In this document: positions 56,150 to 64,000 of the stretch, in pieces
How the letters are laid out: each line of letters opens with the position of its first letter
Position numbering within the stretch: position 1 is the first letter of the stretch
From: Eleusine coracana subsp. coracana
Taxonomy: Eukaryota > Streptophyta > Magnoliopsida > Poales > Poaceae
DNA length: 64,000 nt
Reading direction: 5' to 3'
NCBI GenBank assembly: GCA_032690845.1
Contig: CM064426.1
Location: 40,604,101-40,668,100 of the forward strand
The notes under the pieces: model-generated
Seen by the model: the letters and a program-made list of their open reading frames with translations, nothing else
Database searches by the model: none
Told to the model about the DNA's origin: nothing
Program-made: the position numbers and the translations under genes

Positions 56150-56463
56150 TGTTGGAGCTAGGGTTCAAGAAACCCATTGTTTCTCCTCTTGGGCTCAGTT
56201 ACCTCATGTTTGGCCCATGTAGTCTTTTGGTCCAATTGTAAACCTAAGGGCAAAATGGTGATTTGTAACACGTCGAGGATAGAAGAGGGATTCCCCTCTT
56301 CTCCCCTTTCTATAAATACAAGACCCTAGAGGTCATGAGGGGGGACTGATTGATTGATGTCGGCTCCTTCTCTTCTTGGCTAGTTGTATCCTTCCTCTAG
56401 CTTTGCCAACCCATCAGGTTGACATCGCCCACAATATGTATGTTGGGTTTTGTAACCACAACA
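56150..56463 (+). repeat. Element D 3' LTR
   Basis: 314 bp; about 22 bp shorter than the 5' LTR through an indel after CCAATTGTAAA. Promoter box TATAAATA at 56311-56318. The right target duplication ATATG follows at 56464-56468. Confidence 0.93.
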
Positions 56464-58515
56464 ATATGCATCAATGTTTTGATGGGTATTAATTAAAAAT
56501 AAATCACCAAAGTTGGAACCTTTCTAAGAGCAATAAATTCATAAGTAAATCTAGATAACTTGTAAAATCATAAAATTTGGTCAGTAAGCATTTCATGGCA
56601 TCTCTAAACTCTCTACAAAAGAGCATCTCCATTTTATTCATAGTTTTTAGATTTATTGCATAATCATTATTTCTAGTAAATCAATTTTTATAAATTCTAT
56701 GTTAGGAATTTAATTATGAAACTTTGCATGGTTGCTATTTATGATTTAATACATTCATGTAAAAATTCCATGTTAAATCTCTAGCACCAGAAGTACACTT
56801 TTGCTGTCGATTTGTTTATTTAATAAATAGCCTAAGGATTATTTATATGAGTGTTGACTTATATGCCTAAATAGATTAATTACTATTAGTTATTCTCTAG
56901 TACTGTTCATTTAGTATATTTGGACCATGAATAGCAGTAAGTTTAGGTGTTCAGCATCATATGTTCATCATCATGCATGTCGTATTATTCAAGAGATTTC
57001 ATAAATCCTTGAGCATTCATCTCTTATTATGCATTTCCATTTCATATAGGACACGGGCTCGAGAAAACCACACCAGAGAAGGCCGGTGCTGACGGGAACT
57101 TCACCAAAGACCCTAACTACGATCACTCCTAAGGCGAGCCCCGGTGCATACCTACTTGTTTGCGAGTTCTTTTTCTGGTTTAATCATAGCATAAGGATAT
57201 TGTACTATGCATTAAGTATAGGGCTTGGATAAAAACCACCTACATCAACAAACAATGACTTATGCTAGTCTAGGTTGGTAAGCCTCTCGATAGAACTTGC
57301 TATGCTTAATCTAGTGGAGTCAACAATAGGTTATGGGATCACTTGACACACCTATGATTCACATGAAAATATGAATTTGGATAAAAAGTGAGAACCTGTC
57401 GTTGCGACTCCGTGAGCAAGTATTGAACAGTACCAAGTGCATACCTTTATATGGGAATTGGTAAGCCTAGTAACTTGGGCGCCGTATTATTGGACGGATA
57501 TACTCATCGATCCAGAGGTGATGTGAATGGCACGGTGGATGCACAGGTTGGAGGACCGCTGGAGAGTGCACGGGTTAAACCTCTGATACGAAGTATTGTA
57601 TCATAGAGAGGATGTGTATTCGGAATCGATGGCCCCGGATCGACTTTATAGCAACCACGTGAACGGTGGCCGTACGTGTTCTTAAATGATGCATATCTCA
57701 TGTACTTGGGTTTTCTCCTATAGGATGTAAATCGATTCAAATTGTCGTCCCTCGCGGTTATGAGTACCTCTTGTTTTGAGCAGTGGCAATGATATTTATG
57801 TAGAGAAGATTGGTTATGATTCTGGATTTTATTTACTCTATGACTACATATTGCTATGTTGTATTGTTCTTTATATCTGTACAATCTTAGCAGCTAGCTA
57901 GGTTCAACTAAAGTTGTTATTCTGTAGTAAGCAATTAAATTTTGGCTAAAGAATCAATTTGCAGTATAGAACTAATAGGTGCCTTTTTATGCAAATGTCA
58001 AATAAGCCCGGTCAGCCCCCCGCATATTACAATTCAGTTTTAGAAAACCGTTTGTCGGGTAAGTCTTGCGGAGTATGTTAGATACTCAGGCTTTGCGATT
58101 AATGCTACTTTCAGGTATTCCTCTGGCTACCTACTGTGATTGTTATAACAAGATTGTGTGGAAAGGTGAGGAGCCACCGGATTGGACCATTGAGTGGGTT
58201 TCTAGCTCGCCTACCCACGATGAGTGAGCCATCGCCATAGGGCCAACATGGTTTACTTAGGCTATCTATCATCGAGTTACCGTTTCTTTACTTCCGTCTA
58301 TTTATGTACCAAATCCGAATATATGTATTGTAATGCAACTTAATTTGCTTCCGCTGTGACTTTTGAACTTGTAATATGTAATATTATGCACATAATGATG
58401 TATTGTTGTAAATGATGGATGTTCGTGTGTGAATGCTATGTATGGTTATCTTAGCAATCATCTCTCGAGGCGGTCTTGTATGGCACACTCTATATTTCGG
58501 TATAGGGATGGGACA
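56464..58515 (+). repeat. Element E 5' LTR, right part
   Basis: Collinear with about 5780-8172 of LTR 1 at lower identity. It ends GATGGGACA where the tandem copy has TTGTCACA. No gene. Conserved blocks such as CATCGATCCAGAGGT (near 57505) show the alignment. Confidence 0.85.
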
Positions 58516-58517
58516 GG

Positions 58518-58530
58518 TGGTATCAGAGCC
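58518..58530 (+). other. Element E primer-binding site (tRNA-iMet)
   Basis: TGGTATCAGAGCC, unmutated, two bases after the LTR end. Confidence 0.93.
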
Positions 58531-59714
58531 AATTCGGGATAAGCAACACAAAAGTGAACATTTAAAAATGTAAATAACCCATTTTTATGTCTTACGGTGA
58601 GGTATGAACTAGTAGTGCCCATAAAAGGATTTCTATTAGTTTGTGGCAAGGCTAACCTTGGGTTATGATTATTTCAATACTTGTACCTACGGTTTCTTCA
58701 ACGCAAGTACGTGTGTGACTCGAATACACTCCTATTCGAGAGCTCCCATGCAAGGCGAGGTGGTCATGGAATTGTTGTGCTTAGATAGCGTTTTCCTTAA
58801 TTTTTTTTGTGTGACTCGAATACACTCTTATTCGAGAGCTCCCGTGCGAGGCGAGGTGGTCACGGATTTCTTTTGGATTGTTTCTTTTGAAATTGATATA
58901 TTGTTTCTGAGATGGATCTCTTGCAGGTATGCTAACCACGTGTAGCTTGCTTAGAAACGTGTTGAGAGGTGTGTGTGCCACTGAATCGATTGATCTAAAT
59001 AATCGGTCAAATTTTCTTTTGTGAGGATGTAGGAAATCATCGTATTGAGCATTTAACATTCATGCATACCATATGCATTTATTCTTACTGAACATGTAAA
59101 AAGGTCACAAATATCACAAACATGTGAAATGATCAAGACCTGGGCAATTTTGAATCCTTATGGCACATAAACCGAAAGTTTGAACTCAATCGATAAGAAA
59201 CCAATTTCTGCCAGGAAAGTCAGTTTCACTAAAATGAACATAACTCCCTCATTTTTAATCCAATGAAGGTGAATGAGTACTCAATAGAAAGCTAATGAGT
59301 TGCCCTACAAGTTTAGTATAGTGGGGTTTCTTAGAAAAATCTGGAAATAGGTCAAAAATGGAAAAAACAATAAGCTTTTTGGAATTTCAGAAGTTGCTCC
59401 GTTTCTGTCTTCTGACTTTGGATCATAACTCCCAGAGATATTATCGGATGGAGACGTTTGGGTATGCGTTGGAAAGATAATGAAATCCTCTATAACCTTT
59501 GTTAAATGCTAAAAATTTAGTTCTGCCCAGAAGCTAAGTGTTTTTGCATATCTCTGTTGGTTACTCTGTCAAAAACAGAACTGCACCTTGTTTTCATCAA
59601 GCTGATCGGACACTATGTGTTTGTTTTACCAACCAACATTTATGCTATTTTGAGCATACATATTTTGTGGGATATTAAGTTTTGACTCACACTTTCAAAA
59701 CTTTCTTCCGATAG
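58531..59714 (+). other. Element E leader with a 96-bp direct repeat
   Basis: Two copies of a segment starting GTGTGACTCGAATACAC occur at 58713 and 58809. Each holds the palindrome CGAATACACTC-TATTCG and GGCGAGGTGGTCA. The tandem element has an unrelated 67-bp repeat at the same place. A CAG|GTATGC donor-like site lies at 58927. The leader ends CTTTCTTCCGATAG directly before the orf0 ATG. Confidence 0.75.
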
Positions 59715-60973
59715 ATGGTTGTTGGTAAGCTCGTGATGGACCTCGAGCACCTTTCCGCCCGTGTTCTCGAGTTGGAACGGGAGCGTGAAGCGCTGCAGTC
59801 CGCACTCGCCGCCCATGACGCCCAGCTAGCTGCCCATGACACGAAGGTTGCAGCCCTTGAGGACAAACCGCACGCTAGCGAGTTGGAGTAGGCTGATCTT
59901 TTCGAGCAACTCCATGATGCTCAACTCATCATCGAGGGTGATGCTAGTGATCAGCTGCAAGTAGGCCTAGGTGTTCAGTTCTACCAGAAGTTTTGGTTTG
60001 GTTTTTTTGGTTTTTTAAAACTTCGGTTCTTCAAAATTAATTTCCAAATTGACAACTATTTTCTGGACATCCAAAAAATTTGGGTACCTAAATTTTGGTT
60101 CGGTTCTCGGTTATGATAGAACTACCCAAACTTTTCTCAACACAACATAATTCACAAAATTAACAATATATGCCACGTATTCTCACCAAGTAGATTGAAT
60201 GGGAGAGAGAAATTTGTAAACTATTCTATGGCGGCCAGCCGCACGCGTGCACATAACGTTTCGTTTCACCTACAGTGAGAATTTGGCACTATGTACTAAC
60301 CCACTAAGGCATTACACACTAATGACCAACACTTATATGCGATTAGTCTGCTAATTCTACCTTATATGTGTATGCATTTGACTGCACATGCACATGAATT
60401 TTGGTTTTTTGGATAGTTTGGGTATCCGCCTATTAGAACCAAAGGTAAAAGGAAAAATTTGGGGTAGTTGGATATCCTATCCGATCTATTACCCGATACC
60501 CCAAATTTTGGTTGTTTCGGTCCCGGTTCTGGTTTTTTCAGTTTCAGACTTTGGATCTCGGTTTTTATGCCCAGGCCTAGCTGCAAGAGCAGCTGAGCCA
60601 ACGCAAGGCTCAACTCACTGCTGCCTAGGAGGAGAATTACTCTCTTCATGGATAGATCAACGCTCTCTTGGAAGAACGGAGTGAGCTCCAAACTCAACGC
60701 TCAGAAGCTGAAGATCAGTGGGATGTTATGGAAGGAAACCTCAATGACGCCAATGCCACCATCGCACAGCGAGACCACATCATTGCGCAACTTCAAGCTG
60801 CCAATGCTCAGCTGCACACTGTTCTTGATAATCAACCACCTGAGCCACTTGCAGTGATTCCCCCGGATGACACCGACTTGAGTGATGACGGAGATTCCGG
60901 AGTTGACTAAGAGGCATGCCCTAAACCAGGTGTTATGGACTAAGAGTCCAATGGTGACAGCCATGCCGCGTGA
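59715..60973 (+). pseudogene. orf0: Element E orf0, interrupted by a hAT-type element
   Basis: Starts ATGGTTGTTGG at 59715 and ends GCGTGA at 60971-60973, with the DNA element 59962-60579 inside. The coiled-coil sequence is clearly related to unit 2 (LELEREREALQS; DLFEQLHDAQLIIEGDASDQL before the insertion, VMEGNLNDANATIAQRDHII after it). Several stops (for example at the position after HASELE and in the acidic tail) show long decay. Survival of the coiled-coil pattern and acidic tail between diverged families indicates past selection on orf0. Confidence 0.87.
59962..60579. mobile_element. Non-autonomous hAT-type DNA element (618 bp)
   Basis: The terminal inverted repeats are TAGGCCTAGG and (reverse complement of the right end) TAGGCCTGGG. 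An exact 8-bp duplication GCTGCAAG lies at 59954-59961 and 60580-60587, the length made by hAT transposases. Both ends carry related sub-terminal TTCGGTT/TTTTTGG-rich DNA. There is no transposase frame. Removing it restores the orf0 alignment with units 1 and 2. Confidence 0.88.
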
Positions 60974-61351
60974 CTGAGGAGTAGTATGTCATGTAGGGTG
61001 GAATCTCCTGAGACATCGTGCTTGTATGTTGGTAGTGCTAGTAAATACTAAGTGAAGTTGTAACCTAAGCTCTCCGAGATCATGTTTGTCGTGTTTCCTA
61101 GTGATGTAACTTAAGACTTGTCTTGTATTAAAAAGCTGCATCGCATGTATCCATGGCTTTTATTGCAATTATGGTGCCTATCGTGTTTGGAACCAATGGA
61201 ATTTAAGTTTTCCCCCTGTGTCTTGCATCGTTTCTGTGTCTAATTCCAATTGCAGAGCAATCTGAAATTTTATTTTATCTTTATGTCATGGCCTTATTAT
61301 CATATTGTCTCATGTGATGATCGGGCTAACGTGCCTTTGTTCCTCTGGTAG
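60974..61351 (+). other. Element E spacer between orf0 and gag
   Basis: Non-coding, aligned with 18626-18999. It ends TTTGTTCCTCTGGTAG directly before the gag ATG. Confidence 0.65.
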
Positions 61352-64000
61352 ATGGTGCAAACTCACCGTGGTGGTGAAAATCTCGGTGATGCTCCCGGTG
61401 GCTCAAACATTGGTGGAAACAGCCGCCACCCCATGCGCTGCCGATGACTCCCATGGAGCAGCTCATCCATAACCAAAATGAGATGTTCCGCATGTTCATG
61501 GAAAACATGAACTGCCAAGGAGTTCCTGGACCACCACTGCAGCAGCCCCGTGAGTCCTCCTACAGCGACTTTTGGGTAACTCACCCGCCCACTTTCGGAG
61601 AAGCTGGTGATCCGTTGGAAGCGGATAATTTCATTCGCACCCTGGAGTCGAAGTTTGCACTTCTCAATTGCACTGTCCATCAGAAGCCTCTCTTCGCAGT
61701 GCAGCAACTCTGTGGTTCCGCGAGTGCTTGGTGGGCAAGCTTCACCGCTGATCTTCCCGCTGACCACCAAGTTATTTGGATGGAATTTTGCACCACTTTC
61801 CGTGCGCATCACATTCCAGCCCGTCTCATGAAACGCAAGCTACAAGAATTTCTCAACCTAAAGCAAGGCTCTGGAACCGTGCAAGAGTATGCATGGAAGT
61901 TCAACTACTTGGCTCAATATGCTTCATATCACATTGATACAGATGAGAAGAAGAAGGATAGTAGCCTTACTCCGAAGCTACAGGACTGATTGGTGCAAGT
62001 TACCGCTGACATGTTCAATGACATGATGAGTGCTACCATCGTACAGGAAGACGCCATCCGTGCCAGTCAAGATGACAAGAAAAGAAAGCATGCTATGGGA
62101 AGTTCATCTGGTTCTGCACCGCCCAAGTACAAGTTGGCAATCACCTCCCCGACCGGACAAAAGTTCCGAGCTGCAGTACCCTCGGGAGGAGGATTTCGCC
62201 CATCCTATTCCCAGCAGCACTCTCGTTCCCATGGAAACAACCAGCAACCATCCTCTGGTTCCCATCCTCCACAGCAAACTACTCAAGTTGTGAGGTCCAG
62301 TTTGCCACAGTCATGCTACAACTGTGGCCGTTCCGGTCATTTTGCAAAAGAGAGCCATTTTCTGAAGCTCAATCAAAAGAACAACAACCCTAGTGCTTCC
62401 AAGAACAACAACAACAACAGTAACAACAACCACAGCAGCAGCAACAATAGTGGCAATAACGGCAATCGTACCCAATCCTCTACTCCCACTCAGAAGAATG
62501 GCCGAGTCAACTATACCACGGTCAAAGAGATTCAAGTTGGAGAAACCGTTCTCGCGGGTATGTTTTCAATCAACCAACACTCCGCTATGGTTTTTTTTTT
62601 TATTCTGGAGCAACACATGATTTTATTAGTCAAGCATGTGTGAATCATTTGAAAATTACCCCCACTGCTACCTCATCATGTCACCCGGTGGAAAAATAAG
62701 GACCCATCTTGAGTTGAGAAGAGTGCCAGTTAAGCTAGCAGGCAACATATACTACACTTCGCTGATCATCCTAGATGGTCAAGGCCTTGATATAGTCCTT
62801 GGTATGAGGTGGATGGCTAAACATAGAGCCGTATTGCACATCGAATCCCGGGAAGTCCACTTAGACTCGCCCCTACATGGCCCGTCTGTTCTCCAATTGC
62901 CATGCCCCAAATTGTCCACTTCTCAAGTGTATATTGTTGAAGGGAAAACGATAGAGGATGTTCCAGTAGTTTGTGATTTTCCTGATGTGTTTCCAGATGA
63001 TCTACCGGGAATGCCTCCGGATAGGAATGTCGAGTTTAAGATTGAACTGCTACCCAGTACGACGCCTATCTCTTGTAGGCCGTACAAATAGCTCCTAATG
63101 AATTAGAAGAGTTAACAGAGAAATTACAAGAGCTTATGGACAAGGATTACATCCGGCGGAGTTCATCTCCCTAGGGATGTCCCGCCCTCTTTGTGAAGAA
63201 GAAAGACAAGACTCTACGTCTATGTGTCGATTATAGGCCTTTGAATGTCGTAACCGTCAAGAACAAGTATCCTCTACCTCGAATTGATATTCTCTTTGAT
63301 CAACTCATTGGTGCCAAAGTGTTCTCAAAGATTGATCTTCGATCCGGTTACCACCAAATAAAAATCCGAGCTGAAGACATTCCAAAAACTGCTTTCTCCA
63401 CATGATATAGTCTTTTCGAATATCTTGTCATGTCCTTTGGTCTCCCCAATTCTCCAGCCCACTTCATGTATTTGATGAATTCCATGTTCATGCCAGAGTT
63501 GGATAAATTTGTGGTTGTATTCATTGACGATATCCTTGTCTACTCCGAATCCAAGGAAGAGCACACCGAACATCTTCGTATTTTTCTGCAACGGCTCCAA
63601 GATCATCAACTTTACGCCAAATTTAGCAAGTGTGAATTTTGGCTAAAGCAAGTACCATTCTTGGGTCATATCATTTCAGCGGAAGGCGTAGCTGATGACC
63701 CTAGCAAAGTTCAGGATGTGCTGAAATGGAAAGCTCCGAAATCGATCAAGCAAATTCGTAGTTTCCTTGGTCTTGCTGGCTACTATCGGAAATTTATTCC
63801 CAACTCCTCCAGAATTGTCAAACCTATGACAAAGTTATTGGAGAAACATGCTAAGTTTAGATGGAGTAGCCCATGTGAGGAAGCCTTCTAGTCGCTCAGG
63901 AAGCATTTGACAATTGCCCCGGTTTTGGCTCAACCCGATATTATCAAATCGTTTGATGTTTATTGTGATGCATCTGGCACCGGATTGGGTTGTGTGCTTA
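61352..64000 (+). pseudogene. gag-pol: Element E gag, protease and start of RT/RNase H (continues beyond the window)
   Basis: Gag starts at 61352; a frameshift precedes MEQLIHNQNEMFRMF (about 61450). The capsid-like region (SASAWWASF, about 61720) reads to a TGA at 61987-61989. The zinc knuckle CYNCGRSGHFAKES (about 62316) has Ser instead of the fourth metal ligand Cys. An extended T-run near 62590 shifts the frame and destroys the protease DSG motif. A 1-bp deletion near 63090 shifts again before RT. RT shows LRLCVDYRPLN, SKIDLRSGYHQI and FIDD (about 63523), with stops at 63403-63405 and about 63889. RNase H begins (DASGTGLG, about 63970) at the window end. Confidence 0.9.

Larger units (their letters stand above)
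38916..56463 (+). mobile_element. Non-autonomous LTR element D (contains Tat-2)
   Basis: LTRs of 336 and 314 bp share TGTTGGAGCTAGGG and end CCACAACA. Flanks are ATGTG (left) and ATATG (right), a 5-bp duplication with one difference. Its own internal DNA (39252-42886 and 53879-56149, about 5.9 kb) has no recognisable gag or pol but several unusual tandem repeats. It is therefore a LARD-like element mobilised in trans by an unknown partner. Confidence 0.9.
37727..64000 (+). mobile_element. Old Tekay-like element E (both ends outside the visible sequence)
   Basis: A diverged relative of the tandem element: LTR (37727-38915 plus 56464-58515), iMet primer site, leader, orf0, gag and RT in the same order, continuing past the window end. 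The LTR start (equivalent to about 4338-4660) is absent, presumably left of element F. It has been hit by F, by D (with Tat-2 inside it) and by a hAT-type element, and has many more lesions than the tandem copies, so it is the oldest layer. Confidence 0.88.

Overview
The window is repeat-only DNA from a plant, almost certainly a grass (Poaceae) with a large genome. There are no host genes. Every kilobase can be assigned to LTR retrotransposons or to one small hAT-type DNA element. The assignment rests on Ty3/gypsy polyproteins of two plant-specific lineages, a tRNA-iMet-type primer site (TGGTATCAGAGCC), LTRs beginning TG and ending CA, and 5-bp target duplications (TSDs). The lineages are Tat/RIRE2-like, with two RNase H domains and an antisense gene, and Tekay/RIRE3-like chromoviruses, with an extra orf0 and a chromodomain. 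I cannot name the species.

Layout by nesting, oldest host outside. (E) An old Tekay-like element runs from about 37727 to beyond 64000; its 5' LTR is split by later insertions. (F) The right part of another LTR (36198-37726) ends inside E's LTR. (B) A non-autonomous, Athila-like element (29889-36197) lies in F. (Tat-1) A Tat element (1-4337 plus 27127-29888, beginning before the window) lies in B's 5' LTR. A tandem Tekay-like element (4338-27126) with the structure LTR-internal-LTR-internal-LTR lies in Tat-1, flanked by a perfect ATAGC duplication. To the right, (D) a non-autonomous element (38916-56463) lies in E's LTR, and a complete Tat copy, Tat-2 (42887-53878), lies in D. A 618-bp hAT-type element (59962-60579) interrupts E's orf0.

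The richest biology is in the accessory genes. Both Tat copies carry a gene on the minus strand, opposite to gag-pol. It has its own conserved TATA box about 206 bp upstream of the ATG and seven exons. Every splice phase I worked out joins in frame, predicting about 805 residues: an N-terminal 'putative gypsy type transposon' (Transposase_28) domain followed by a charged, coiled-coil-like C-terminus. The Tekay-like elements carry orf0, a coiled-coil protein of about 210 residues upstream of gag. In the copies examined, orf0 and gag each begin directly behind a splice-acceptor-like pyrimidine tract plus AG, which suggests alternative splicing of the leader.

The two coding-poor elements carry unusual leader structure: B has an array of GGTCAT/ATGACC hairpins and D has more than 20 CTTCGG (cUUCGg tetraloop) units. 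Nearly all reading frames are broken, mostly by nonsense changes of the kind produced by cytosine deamination. The main exception is orf0 of the second tandem unit (17993-18625), which is open throughout.
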